Shown here: piece after piece, positions 27,861 through 41,459 of the stretch | Numbering within the stretch: position 1 is the stretch's first letter | Layout: each line of letters begins with the position of its first letter | NCBI RefSeq assembly: GCF_001375535.1 | Contig: NZ_LN831197.1 | Span: forward strand, 3,398,184 to 3,462,183 | Direction: 5' to 3' | DNA from: Bacillus niameyensis | GTDB taxonomy: Bacteria > Bacillota > Bacilli > Bacillales > Bacillaceae_C | Length of the DNA stretch: 64,000 nt | Made by a program: the position numbers and the translations under genes | The notes under the pieces: generated by a model | Databases searched by the model: none | What the model was told of the DNA's origin: nothing | Seen by the model: the letters and a program-made list of their open reading frames with translations, nothing else

Positions 27861-29000
27861 ATGGAAAGACGAATAAAAGTAATGTCTATTTTTGGGACAA
27901 GACCAGAAGCTGTAAAAATGGCACCCCTTGTTTTGGAGCTAAAAAAACGGTCAAATCAATTTGAGTCGATCGTAACAGTAACGGCTCAACATCGGCAAAT
28001 GCTTGATCAAGTTTTGGGAATTTTCGGGATTACTCCTGACTATGATCTAAACATTATGAAAGATCGCCAAACGCTCATAGACGTCGCCACTCGAGGACTC
28101 GAGGGACTTGATCGTGTTATGAAAGAAGTAAAGCCAGACATTGTCCTTGTCCATGGGGACACTTCTACAACTTTTATTGCAAGTCTAGCAGCCTTTTATA
28201 ATCAAATCGAAGTTGGGCATGTTGAAGCAGGCCTTCGAACTTGGAATAAGCACTCCCCATTTCCAGAAGAAATGAACCGGCAGTTAACAGGAGTTCTTGC
28301 TGATTTACACTTTGCACCAACTGAAAAGGCAGCAACGAATCTTTTAAATGAAGGTAAACATGCTGAGGCTATTTTTATCACAGGGAATACTGCAATTGAT
28401 GCATTACAAACTACAGTAAAAAAAGAGTATAACCACGAAGTGCTCGAAAAGCTCGGAGACGATCGTCTAATTCTTATGACTGCTCATCGCCGAGAAAATT
28501 TAGGAGAGCCGATGCGCAATATGTTTAGGGCAATAAAACGAATTGTTCAAGAGCAACCCGATGTGCAAGTAGTTTATCCGGTTCACTTGAATCCAGTCGT
28601 TCGCGAACTAGCGGATGAAATTCTTGGAAATGATGATCGAATTCATTTAATCGAACCGCTTGATGTCATTGACTTCCATAATTTTGCAAACAGAGCTTAT
28701 TTAATTCTAACGGATTCAGGTGGAGTTCAGGAAGAAGCACCATCACTAGGTGTTCCTGTTCTCGTATTAAGAGATACGACGGAGCGTCCGGAAGGAATCG
28801 ATGCGGGAACATTGAAATTAGCAGGGATAGAGGAAGAGACAATCTACCAACTTGCAATGGAGCTATTAACAAATGAACAAGATTATAAAAAAATGGCCCA
28901 TGCAGCAAATCCATATGGAGATGGAAAAGCATCATCTAGAATTTGCGAAGCTCTTCTTTATCACTACAAAAAAAGAGCGGATCGCCCCGAAAATTTTTAA
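27861..29000 (+). CDS. mnaA: UDP-N-acetylglucosamine 2-epimerase (non-hydrolysing)
   Basis: Interconverts UDP-GlcNAc and UDP-ManNAc, the precursor for teichoic-acid linkage units and some capsules. The 379-residue GT-B-fold protein has FGTRPEAVKMAPLV at about 9-22, HVEAGLRT near 117-124, TAHRRENLG near 208-216 and the UDP-binding DSGGVQEEA near 288-296. A strong ribosome site GGGGAGGAAGG precedes the ATG. Its position just before the atp operon matches B. subtilis yvyH/mnaA-type genes. Confidence 0.94.
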   Translation: MERRIKVMSIFGTRPEAVKMAPLVLELKKRSNQFESIVTVTAQHRQMLDQVLGIFGITPDYDLNIMKDRQTLIDVATRGLEGLDRVMKEVKPDIVLVHGDTSTTFIASLAAFYNQIEVGHVEAGLRTWNKHSPFPEEMNRQLTGVLADLHFAPTEKAATNLLNEGKHAEAIFITGNTAIDALQTTVKKEYNHEVLEKLGDDRLILMTAHRRENLGEPMRNMFRAIKRIVQEQPDVQVVYPVHLNPVVRELADEILGNDDRIHLIEPLDVIDFHNFANRAYLILTDSGGVQEEAPSLGVPVLVLRDTTERPEGIDAGTLKLAGIEEETIYQLAMELLTNEQDYKKMAHAANPYGDGKASSRICEALLYHYKKRADRPENF

Positions 29001-29100
29001 GGAAAAATGTTGAAAAATGAAAAACGCTGAAATGTTGGGATTTTGTGAACAAATACTGAATTTCTACAAAATACCAACTACTAAATTGATAGAAAACTCA

Positions 29101-29129
29101 TTGACATTGATATAGTGCTATTGTATGCT
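29101..29129 (+). promoter_or_regulatory. Sigma-A promoter of the atp operon
   Basis: TTGACA (29101-29106), 17-bp spacer, TATGCT (29124-29129). The ~150-nt leader that follows contains complementary short tracts (CGGGATGAG, CCGACT) but no riboswitch I recognise. Confidence 0.75.
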
Positions 29130-29283
29130 AAAAAAAGCTGTGAATACACGGCAAAAACCGCTTTTATTAGTCGGGATGAGACCACTTACATATTAACGTA
29201 TTTCATAACGGAAACCGACTACATATCCTGTTTTATTCTGCTGATTATACCTCAAGGTTCGACATTTTAGGAGACTATAAAAT

Positions 29284-29661
29284 ATGCCAGAACTTCAACA
29301 ATTATTCTATAGACATTGTAAATACATGCTGTATTTATTGTCCATTCTCGTACTTGGTTGGGGTTTTACAGAATACAAAACTATTTTTATGGGTCTTATT
29401 CTCGGTACCGCAGTTAGTTTATTCAATCATTGGAATCTTTACAGGAAAACAAAGCGGATTGAAAAGGTTGTAACAGAAGGCAAAAAAGCATATGGCATGG
29501 GTACATTAATTCGGATGGCTGCTGTGATTTTGGCCGTATTTGTTGCAACAAAATATCCTACTGTTTTTCACTTAATAAGTGTTATAATTGGAATAGTGAC
29601 AGCCTATGTTGTTGTTATGATAGATTTTGTCATTATGCAAATTTTCAAACCGCGTAACTAG
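29284..29661 (+). CDS. atpI: ATP synthase assembly protein AtpI
   Basis: A 125-residue membrane protein with four predicted helices, first gene of the atp operon as in other Bacilli. In the family it helps assemble the c-ring and has been linked to magnesium uptake. Sequence similarity within the AtpI family is low; hydropathy (helices near 14-32, 35-52, 73-92, 97-117) and position support the call. GGAGACTATAAAAT precedes the ATG. atpB follows after 21 bases. Confidence 0.88.
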   Translation: MPELQQLFYRHCKYMLYLLSILVLGWGFTEYKTIFMGLILGTAVSLFNHWNLYRKTKRIEKVVTEGKKAYGMGTLIRMAAVILAVFVATKYPTVFHLISVIIGIVTAYVVVMIDFVIMQIFKPRN

Positions 29662-29676
29662 TCGGAAGAGAGGTGA

Positions 29677-30671
<995 letters not shown>

Positions 30672-30690
30672 TCAATAATTTTCTCGGTAA

Positions 30691-30793
30691 GGCTGGCATT
30701 CTTGAATTCAAAAAGATTTAGAATAGCCAGCCTGTATCTTATCCGGGCTTTTACAAGATTAAAATGGCGAAGCTCGTGAGAAACTTCGCCATT
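30691..30793 (+). promoter_or_regulatory. Two hairpins in the long atpE-atpF intergenic region
   Basis: Hairpin 1: GGCTGGCATTCT (30691-30702) pairs with AGAATaGCCAGCC (30720-30732) with one bulge. Hairpin 2: AATGGCGAAG (30763-30772) pairs perfectly with CTTCGCCATT (30784-30793). Neither has a strong U tract. Because subunit c is needed in about tenfold excess, such hairpins may protect an atpIBE 3' end or partly terminate transcription. Confidence 0.75.
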
Positions 30794-30883
30794 CGTTTAT
30801 GTATAACTAATATTGAAGGTACCTGCCTATTCGCGGCAATACCTACCCTAGATATGCCTTAATTCGAAGGGAGTGAAGCAAAC

Positions 30884-31393
30884 GTGCTTGCAAATAATAT
30901 GGTACTAGGTCAACAAGTGTTTAATAGTGGAGATGTCATTTTCACATTATTTGCTTTCCTAGTGTTACTATTCATATTGAAAAAAGTTGCTTGGGGTCCT
31001 TTAATGGGGATCATGATCAAGCGGGAAGACTATATCGCAACTGAAATTGAAGAGGCGGAAAAAAGCCGCGTTGAATCCAATAAACTATTGGAAGAGCAAA
31101 AAAAGCTATTAAATGATGCACGAAAAGAAGCTCAAGAAATGATCGAGAATTCCAAGAAACACGGCGAAGTGCAGCGTGAAGAGATTATTCAAATCGCGCG
31201 CGGGGAAGCCGAGCGCATTAAAGATTCTGCGCGTGCCGAAATCGAACAACAAAAAGAGCAAGCCATTACTGCTTTACGTGAACAAGTGGCAACACTTTCC
31301 GTCATGATTGCTTCGAAAGTAATCGAAAAGGAACTGAATGAAGAAGATCAACAAAAATTGATCAATGACTACGTTCAAAAGGCAGGAGAATAA
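30884..31393 (+). CDS. atpF: ATP synthase Fo subunit b
   Basis: The peripheral stalk subunit: one membrane helix near residues 19-38, then a long charged, coiled-coil-forming helix (about 45-150, rich in Glu, Lys, Arg, Ala) that reaches the top of F1 and binds delta. It has 169 residues. The start is GTG 30884, after GAAGGGAGTGAAG; ATG 30899 is an alternative. atpH begins 2 bases after the stop. Confidence 0.95.
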   Translation: MLANNMVLGQQVFNSGDVIFTLFAFLVLLFILKKVAWGPLMGIMIKREDYIATEIEEAEKSRVESNKLLEEQKKLLNDARKEAQEMIENSKKHGEVQREEIIQIARGEAERIKDSARAEIEQQKEQAITALREQVATLSVMIASKVIEKELNEEDQQKLINDYVQKAGE

Positions 31394-31395
31394 AA

Positions 31396-31932
31396 ATGAG
31401 CCAAAACGTTGTCGCAGAACGCTATGCTTTGGCTCTTTATGAACTAGCCAAAGAAACAAATGATGTTCAAAAGATTGAAGGGGAACTTCGTGTTGTCCGA
31501 AAGGCCATCAATGAAAATCCGGCTTTCACCACACTATTATCCTCCCCAAACTTAACCATTCAACAAAAAAAGAATATTGTCAATGAGATCTTTGCAAAAT
31601 TGTCACCAGCCGTTTTAAATACGATCATGCTGTTAATCGATCGTGATCGAGAAAATGACATTGCAGATGTAGCTCAATCGTTTATTGATTATGCAAGTCG
31701 AGACAGCGGAGTGGCAGAAGCGAAAGTTTATTCTGTTCGACCGCTTACTTCAAATGAAACAGAATTAATTTCTGCGACATTTGCAGCTAAAGTCGATAGA
31801 CGTTCCTTAAACATTGAGAATGTTGTTGACAGTAATTTACTTGGTGGAATTAAGGTTAGAATTGGAAACCGTATTTTTGATGGTAGTCTTAAGGGACAAC
31901 TTGATCGTTTAGCACGAACACTTACAACTTGA
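31396..31932 (+). CDS. atpH: ATP synthase F1 subunit delta
   Basis: Links the b dimer to the alpha subunits at the top of F1. The 178-residue protein has the six-helix N-terminal domain (AERYALALYELAKE at the start) and the conserved C-terminal block SNLLGGIKVRIGNRIFDGSLKGQLDRL near 150-176. It is tightly packed between atpF and atpA. Confidence 0.95.
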   Translation: MSQNVVAERYALALYELAKETNDVQKIEGELRVVRKAINENPAFTTLLSSPNLTIQQKKNIVNEIFAKLSPAVLNTIMLLIDRDRENDIADVAQSFIDYASRDSGVAEAKVYSVRPLTSNETELISATFAAKVDRRSLNIENVVDSNLLGGIKVRIGNRIFDGSLKGQLDRLARTLTT

Positions 31933-31951
31933 TGAAAGTCTTAGAAAATGA

Positions 31952-33472
<1,521 letters not shown>

Positions 33473-33505
33473 ATATAAAACCCATTTACAAGAAATATCG
33501 ATCCT

Positions 33506-33545
33506 TATAAGTGGAACATCGGTTTTAAGGAATGTTCCACTTATA
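33506..33545 (+). promoter_or_regulatory. Perfect 14-bp hairpin between atpA and atpG
   Basis: TATAAGTGGAACAT (33506-33519) pairs with ATGTTCCACTTATA (33532-33545), loop of 12. There is no U tract. It is probably an mRNA processing or stability element inside the operon. Confidence 0.75.
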
Positions 33546-33577
33546 CATGAGGTTCGAACTTTGGGAAAGGATGGTGA

Positions 33578-34441
<864 letters not shown>

Positions 34442-34596
34442 GAAAAGCGGAAGGCGGCGCTTAGCGACGTACGAACTTTTTAAGCTTCAGACGAGATAAA
34501 GGAAACACGGTAAGTCCGATAGGACGAACCGATGTTGACTTATCGTAGGAAGAAGCTGAAAGTTCGCAAGTCGCTGCCGCCTGTAGCTAGACAGTG
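34442..34596 (+). repeat. Dispersed hairpin repeat, copy 3 (between atpG and atpD)
   Basis: A 155-bp copy inserted in the atp operon directly after the atpG stop. Pairs: GGCGGC with GCCGCC, AGCGAC with GTCGCT, CGAACTTT with AAAGTTCG, AAGCTTC with GAAGCT, central CGGT with ACCG, innermost GTCC with GGAC around GATA. atpD must be transcribed through it. The atpG-atpD gap is about 200 bases here. Confidence 0.92.
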
Positions 34597-34631
34597 AAAA
34601 GCGGAAATAATGAGAAAGAAATCCCAGGTAG

Positions 34632-36065
<1,434 letters not shown>

Positions 36066-36070
36066 AATAG

Positions 36071-36484
<414 letters not shown>

Positions 36485-36498
36485 TTTGCAAAATATGG

Positions 36499-36537
36499 CA
36501 CCTTCCGATTTTGTTGTCGGAAGGTGTTGCTTTTGTG
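36499..36537 (+). terminator. Terminator of the atp operon
   Basis: CACCTTCCGA pairs with TCGGAAGGTG around TTTTGTTG and is followed by TTGCTTTTGT. Confidence 0.85.
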
Positions 36538-36581
36538 TATATAGGTAGGTAATGAAATTTACAATGTCAGGGGGTAGTCGA

Positions 36582-36815
36582 ATGCATGAAGATCTGGGTC
36601 AACAAGCTCTACTAACGTTATTCTCCCATTTATTTTTCATTGGCATCTCTTTTTTCGCACTGCAAGCATTACATTTTGATAAATTTATTAAAGCCAATCG
36701 CGTTTTTCAAGCTCGCCTTCTTTACATTCTATTAACGATTGTCATTGGAACAACTGTTAGTAATTTTTTCCTTGATTACTTATATTGGTCTAGACAAATC
36801 CAATTTTTGTTTTAA
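36582..36815 (+). CDS. ywzB: Small DUF1146 membrane protein (YwzB-like)
   Basis: A 77-residue protein with two hydrophobic helices (about 7-27 and 44-64) that matches the DUF1146/YwzB family found after atpC in Bacilli. The start is ATG 36582 (MHEDLGQQALL), 8 bases after the GGGGG of CAGGGGGTAG; the upstream in-frame ATG at 36552 would place that ribosome site inside the gene. The function is unknown. Confidence 0.85.
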   Translation: MHEDLGQQALLTLFSHLFFIGISFFALQALHFDKFIKANRVFQARLLYILLTIVIGTTVSNFFLDYLYWSRQIQFLF

Positions 36816-36987
36816 AATGAAATATGGGACTATTTACCTGTTTGCAAGAAATGAAATTTTAGTTATGATTTGATAGTATGCGACAATTTATGTCGAATAT
36901 TGATGAGATAAATATCTGATATTGACGGCAATTTGATCGTATGGCTTCCCCTCGAAAGGAAACAATGTTAATGAGGGGGAGAGAAAA

Positions 36988-37731
36988 GTGAAAAACCAAA
37001 AAAAGCTATATTTTATTTTGTTTGTTTGTTTCATCTGTTTGACGACTATTTTTTATGGGAATAGGACAAGTGCAAATCCCATTTTGAAAGATATGAATGA
37101 GTTAGCAGAAACAATGGAGCATTTGCATGGAGAGATGATTGAATGGTCTCTATATGCAAGAGAACCCATTTATTTTAATACAAAAGATGAGTGGTCGGAC
37201 AAGAAAGTTCAGTTGATGACAGATTTTCCTGATTTCAATTGGACATTTTCCGAGGAAACTAACACATTGCAAGGTGTCAATGACAGCCTGCCATCTTTTA
37301 GTATGATCATTAAACTAATTGTAAATGGGGAAAATATTTATTCTCCATCGTATATTTCATACGAGCTAAAAGGTTCTGATTGGAACTCTGAAACGAATCA
37401 TACCGTTTCTGAATCAGCAAGTGAGCAACTTAACAAACTTTTTAGCAAGGAGCCCGTTTTGTTCTCTTGTATAAAAGGCGAATTCAATGAAACAAGCGAA
37501 GAATTTATGAACGTTTCTTTAAACGAATTTCTAAATTCCTTAAACGCAGAAGAAATTGAATCAATAAAAGAACAGGAATTTCAATCCATCTCAGCATATT
37601 CCTCTCTTTTAACACAGAACTTATCATTTACCGATAAACAAATGAATATGCAAATTGGAATGAGAAAAAACGATTTGGGTACAGGGACTACTGTCGTAGT
37701 CGGCACACCCATCTTGACGATTGAATATTAA
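36988..37731 (+). CDS. ywmB: YwmB-like secreted protein
   Basis: A 247-residue protein with an N-terminal signal/anchor (about 7-24, FILFVCFICLTTIFYG) and a soluble alpha/beta domain of the YwmB (DUF1779, TATA-box-binding-like fold) family. It is conserved directly upstream of murAA in Bacilli. The start is GTG, preceded by AGGGGGAGAG. A Spo0A-box-like TGTCGAA lies at 36891-36897, about 90 bases upstream, which may or may not matter. The function is unknown. Confidence 0.85.
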   Translation: MKNQKKLYFILFVCFICLTTIFYGNRTSANPILKDMNELAETMEHLHGEMIEWSLYAREPIYFNTKDEWSDKKVQLMTDFPDFNWTFSEETNTLQGVNDSLPSFSMIIKLIVNGENIYSPSYISYELKGSDWNSETNHTVSESASEQLNKLFSKEPVLFSCIKGEFNETSEEFMNVSLNEFLNSLNAEEIESIKEQEFQSISAYSSLLTQNLSFTDKQMNMQIGMRKNDLGTGTTVVVGTPILTIEY

Positions 37732-37763
37732 TATAAAGACTACGGACGCGGAGGGGAATACTC

Positions 37764-39071
37764 TTGGAAAAAATCATCGTCCGCGGCGGAAAAAGGCTTA
37801 GCGGCATTGTTAAAGTTGAAGGAGCAAAAAATGCTGTATTGCCTATTATCGCTGCATCATTATTAGCCAGTGAGGGAAAAAGCATCATTCGGGATGTACC
37901 ATCTCTCTCCGATGTATATACAATTGGCGAAGTATTGCGCAGTTTAAATGCGAGTTTTGAGTTTGAAAATAAAACTGTCACCATTGATGCTTCAAATGAG
38001 CTTGGTATAGAAGCTCCATTTGAGTTCATGCGCAAAATGCGTGCTTCCGTACAGGTTATGGGGGCTTTACTTGGAAGGTATGGCAAAGCAAGAATTGCCC
38101 TGCCAGGCGGTTGTGCCATCGGTTCCCGTCCCATCGATTTCCATTTAAAGGGATTTGAGGCGATGGGAGCAAAAGTGAAGGTGCATAATGGTTTTGTTGA
38201 AGCTACAGCGGATCGGTTAAAGGGAGCAAAAATCTATTTAGACTTTCCAAGTGTTGGAGCAACAGAAAATATTATGACGGCTGCAACATTGGCTGAAGGA
38301 ACGACCGTGATTGAAAACTGTGCAAAAGAGCCGGAAATTGTCGACCTTGCTAATTTCCTAAATAAAATGGGAGCTAATGTAAAAGGTGCTGGAACAGGGA
38401 CAATCCGAATCGAAGGTGTAGAAAGACTATATGGTACAGAGCACACTGTCATTCCAGACAGAATTGAAGCAGGCACATTTATGGTGGCTGCGGCTATTAC
38501 GAAAGGAAATGTACTTGTGCAAGGAGCGATTCCTGAACACTTGTCATCCGTTATTGCTAAGCTAGAAGAAATGGGTGTTACGATTATTGAAGAGATCGAT
38601 GGACTTCGTGTAATTGGTTCTGATCACTTAAAATCAGTCGATATTAAGACGATGGTACACCCTGGTTTTCCGACAGATATGCAATCACAAATAATGGCCT
38701 TGCTATTAAGTGCAAAAGGAACAGGATTAATTACGGAAACCGTTTTTGAAAACCGTTATATGCATGTCGAAGAATTCCGTAGAATGAACGCAGAAATTAA
38801 AATTGAAGGTCGATCTGTCATTATTTCTGGTCCATGTGAACTTCAAGGAGCAGAAGTAGCAGCTACAGACCTAAGAGCAGCTGCAGCGCTAATTATTGCT
38901 GGTTTAGCAGCAGATGGCTACACTCGCATAACGGAACTACAACACTTAGATAGAGGTTATTTAGATTTTCATTTAAAACTTCGTGGATTAGGCGCAGATA
39001 TAGAGCGAGTTAACGACGAAATTGAACAAATGATTACGGATGAAGCACAGTCCGAAGTGGCTGAAATTTAA
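37764..39071 (+). CDS. murAA: UDP-N-acetylglucosamine 1-carboxyvinyltransferase MurAA
   Basis: The main MurA paralogue, catalysing the same step as MurAB at 2944. The 435-residue protein carries K22-N23 (EGAKNAV), the catalytic cysteine C117 in [12 protein letters not shown], and [15 protein letters not shown] start follows GCGGAGGGGAA. It is linked to spoIID downstream, as in B. subtilis, but here the second 52-bp array separates them. Confidence 0.96.
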   Translation: MEKIIVRGGKRLSGIVKVEGAKNAVLPIIAASLLASEGKSIIRDVPSLSDVYTIGEVLRSLNASFEFENKTVTIDASNELGIEAPFEFMRKMRASVQVMGALLGRYGKARIALPGGCAIGSRPIDFHLKGFEAMGAKVKVHNGFVEATADRLKGAKIYLDFPSVGATENIMTAATLAEGTTVIENCAKEPEIVDLANFLNKMGANVKGAGTGTIRIEGVERLYGTEHTVIPDRIEAGTFMVAAAITKGNVLVQGAIPEHLSSVIAKLEEMGVTIIEEIDGLRVIGSDHLKSVDIKTMVHPGFPTDMQSQIMALLLSAKGTGLITETVFENRYMHVEEFRRMNAEIKIEGRSVIISGPCELQGAEVAATDLRAAAALIIAGLAADGYTRITELQHLDRGYLDFHLKLRGLGADIERVNDEIEQMITDEAQSEVAEI

Positions 39072-39078
39072 AAGTAAA

Positions 39079-39113
39079 ATGAGAAAGTCTTTCCAAGGCT
39101 TTCTCATTTTTTT
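39079..39113 (+). terminator. Terminator after murAA
   Basis: AATGAGAAAG pairs with CTTTCTCATT, followed by TTTTT. Confidence 0.85.
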
Positions 39114-39196
39114 AGTTAAAGGTACTTGAGTATCTGGTTTTTCTATTAGAGTGAAAAGGGTCATTTGTCCGAAGCACAGGAGAAGCGCCTCCAAAG

Positions 39197-40140
39197 GTCG
39201 AATAGGGCGCCTCTATTCGCCCGAAGCGCCAGGTCGAGTCGTCCAAAGGTCGAATAGGGCGTCCCTATTCGACCGAATCGCCAGGTCGAGTCGTCCAAAG
39301 GTCGAATAGAACATCTCTATTCGCCCGAAGCACCAGGGAAAGTCTTCCAAAGGTCGAATAGGGCATCCCTATTCGCCCGAAGCACTAGGTCGAGTCCTTC
39401 GAAGGTCGAATAGGACGTCCCTATTCTCCCGAAGCACCAGGTCGAGTCCTTCAAAGGTCGAATAGGGCGCCTCTATTCGCCCGAATCGCCCGGTCGAGTC
39501 GTCCAAACGTCGAATAGGACGTCCCTATTCGCCCGAATCGCCCGGTCGAGTCCTTCAAAGGTCGAATAGGGCGCCTCTATTCGCCCGAAGTGCCAGGTCG
39601 AGTCTTTCAAAGGTCGAATAGGGCGTCTCTATTCGCCCGAATCGCCCGGTCGAGTCTTTCAAAGGTCGAATAGGGCGTCTCTATTCGCCCGAAGCACCAT
39701 GTCGAGTCGTCCAAAGGTCGAATAGGGCGCCCCTATTCGCCCGAATCGCCAGGTCGAGTCGTTCAAAGGTCGAATAGGGCGTCTCTATTCGCCCGAATCG
39801 CCAGGTCGAGTCGTTCAAAGGTCGAATAGGGCATCTCTATTCGCCCGAAGTGCCAGGTCGAGTCTTTCAAAGGTCGAATAGGACGTCTCTATTCGCCCGA
39901 AGCGCCATGTCGAGTCGTCCAAAGGTCGAATAGGACGTCCCTATTCGCCCGAAGCGCCATGTCGAGTCGTCCAAAGGTCGAATAGGGCGCCTCTATTCGC
40001 CCGAATCGCCAGGTCGAGTCCTTCAAAGGTCGAATAGGACGTCTCTATTCGCCCGAATCGCCAGGTCGAGTCGTCCAAAGGTCGAATAGGGCATCCCTAT
40101 TCTCCCGAACCGAAAGAGAAGAGCCTTCGATGGTCGAATA
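39197..40140 (+). repeat. Second 52-bp tandem array (19 diverged units)
   Basis: The anchor GTCGAATAG recurs at 39197, 39249, 39301, 39353 and on to 40081 and 40133, every 52 bases exactly. Eighteen units carry the full dyad GAATAG-N7-CTATTC; the last has only the left half. The seven central bases vary (GGCGCCT, GGCGTCC, AACATCT, GACGTCT and others), as does the spacer (CGCCAGGTCGAGTCGTCC and variants). The dyad plus CGCCCGA is shared with the array at 6190, while the rest of the unit is unrelated. It lies between the murAA terminator and the spoIID promoter. Confidence 0.97.
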
Positions 40141-40184
40141 GATTACTCTCCTTTGTTTTTAATAATTTTCAAATACTAAAATTA

Positions 40185-40213
40185 TCATAATTGCTTGTCC
40201 AAGCCCATATACA
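40185..40213 (+). promoter_or_regulatory. Predicted sigma-E promoter of spoIID
   Basis: TCATAATT (40185-40192), 13-bp spacer, CATATACA (40206-40213), close to the mother-cell sigma-E consensus. spoIID belongs to the sigma-E regulon in B. subtilis. Confidence 0.6.
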
Positions 40214-40249
40214 TAAATCAGATCGAAAATTAAATATGGAGGAATAGGC

Positions 40250-41266
40250 ATGAAACCATTAAAACCACTATTTATTGTTGTCAGTATTTTACTTGCTCTT
40301 ACATTTGTACTACCGTCTCTGCTCGTTTTGCCTTCTGCCAAAGAAAAAGATGGCCCTCACTTATCAGAATTAAAACAGGAGTCTAAAAAGGTTGTGGATA
40401 GCTCAAAAACAGAGGTTGCTGTATTTCGGAATGCGACAGAGACCATTGAGACTTTACCACTTGAGGAGTATGTCGTAGGCGTTGTCGCATCGGAAATGCC
40501 TGCTGAATTTGAAATAGAAGCTTTAAAAGCTCAAGCACTTGCGGCCAGAACATATATTACGAACTACCTGCTTAATTCGTCTGAAGATAAATCCCTACCT
40601 GATGGAGCAAATATTACAGATACAGTGAACCATCAAGTATTTAAAAATAAGGAAGAATTAAAGAAACAATGGGGAAAAGATTTTGAAAAAAAATATAAAA
40701 AAATAACCGAAGCTGTTCAGGCAACAGAAGGGGAGATCCTAACTTATCAAGATAAGCCGATTACAGCCTCCTTTTTTTCAACAGGTAATGGTTTTACAGA
40801 GAATTCCGAGGAATATTGGGAAAATAAAATACCTTACTTAAAAAGTGTGGAAAGTCCTTGGGATACTCAAGCTCCCGAGTTTGAAAGTAAAAAAACTTTA
40901 AGTGTTGCAGAATTTGAAGAAAAACTTGGCGTGAAAATTAGTGATAGCAAAGATATTGGAACGATCACTGGAAGGACGACAGGTAACAAGGTGGCAGCTG
41001 TTAAAATTAATGACAAAACCTTCACAGGACGAGAAATCAGAGAAAAGTTAGACTTGAGATCAACCCATTTTACTTGGCAAAGAAACGGGAACTCCGTTAT
41101 CATTACGACAAAAGGATATGGTCACGGCGTAGGGATGAGTCAATATGGAGCAAATGGAATGGCTAAAGAAGGAAAGAACTATCGAGACATAGTGGAACAT
41201 TATTACAAGGATGTAAGTATTACAAAAGCAAATGATTTTATGGATAAAAAATATGTATCTAAATAA
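40250..41266 (+). CDS. spoIID: Stage II sporulation protein D (lytic transglycosylase)
   Basis: A mother-cell peptidoglycan glycosidase of the engulfment DMP machinery (SpoIID, SpoIIM, SpoIIP). It has one N-terminal membrane anchor (about 7-27) and an extracellular SpoIID domain with the catalytic-glutamate segment LEEYVVGVVASEMPAEFEIEALKAQALAARTY near 76-107, and GYGHGVGMSQYGANGMA near 287-303. The total is 338 residues, usual for the family. AGGAGGAATAGGC-like AGGAAT precedes the ATG. Confidence 0.95.
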   Translation: MKPLKPLFIVVSILLALTFVLPSLLVLPSAKEKDGPHLSELKQESKKVVDSSKTEVAVFRNATETIETLPLEEYVVGVVASEMPAEFEIEALKAQALAARTYITNYLLNSSEDKSLPDGANITDTVNHQVFKNKEELKKQWGKDFEKKYKKITEAVQATEGEILTYQDKPITASFFSTGNGFTENSEEYWENKIPYLKSVESPWDTQAPEFESKKTLSVAEFEEKLGVKISDSKDIGTITGRTTGNKVAAVKINDKTFTGREIREKLDLRSTHFTWQRNGNSVIITTKGYGHGVGMSQYGANGMAKEGKNYRDIVEHYYKDVSITKANDFMDKKYVSK

Positions 41267-41308
41267 AAGCGTCGAATCTCCGGAAAACGGAGATTTAACG
41301 CTTTTTTT
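41267..41308 (+). terminator. Terminator after spoIID
   Basis: AAAGCGT..AATCTCCG pairs with CGGAGATT..ACGCTTT, with an internal mismatch of two bases, followed by TTTTT. Confidence 0.85.
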
Positions 41309-41358
41309 CAATAAAAAACCTTCTTTATAAGGGAATTTTAACCAATTTCAAAAAAACT

Positions 41359-41388
41359 GTATAATTTTTTCACATTTGTCGAAAAATA
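41359..41388 (+). promoter_or_regulatory. Possible sigma-F promoter of spoIIQ
   Basis: GTATA (41359-41363), about 14 bases, then GTCGAAAAAT (41378-41387). It resembles the forespore sigma-F consensus less well than the spoIIR site. The -10 overlaps a TGTCGAA sequence. Confidence 0.4.
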
Positions 41389-41459
41389 AGTGGATAAAAT
41401 TTCAGCACCAAGTATATTATTCTCATTTTCTGTTCAGAATGGTGACAGAGGTGATGAAA

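Noticed and set aside
36891-36897. Spo0A box (TGTCGAA) upstream of ywmB
   Set aside because: A 7-mer match also occurs near 24611, 41377 and 48191, so alone it is not evidence of control.
37764-39071. Recent duplication of murAB
   Set aside because: MurAA and MurAB are the two ancient paralogues found throughout low-GC Gram-positives, each in its normal neighbourhood.
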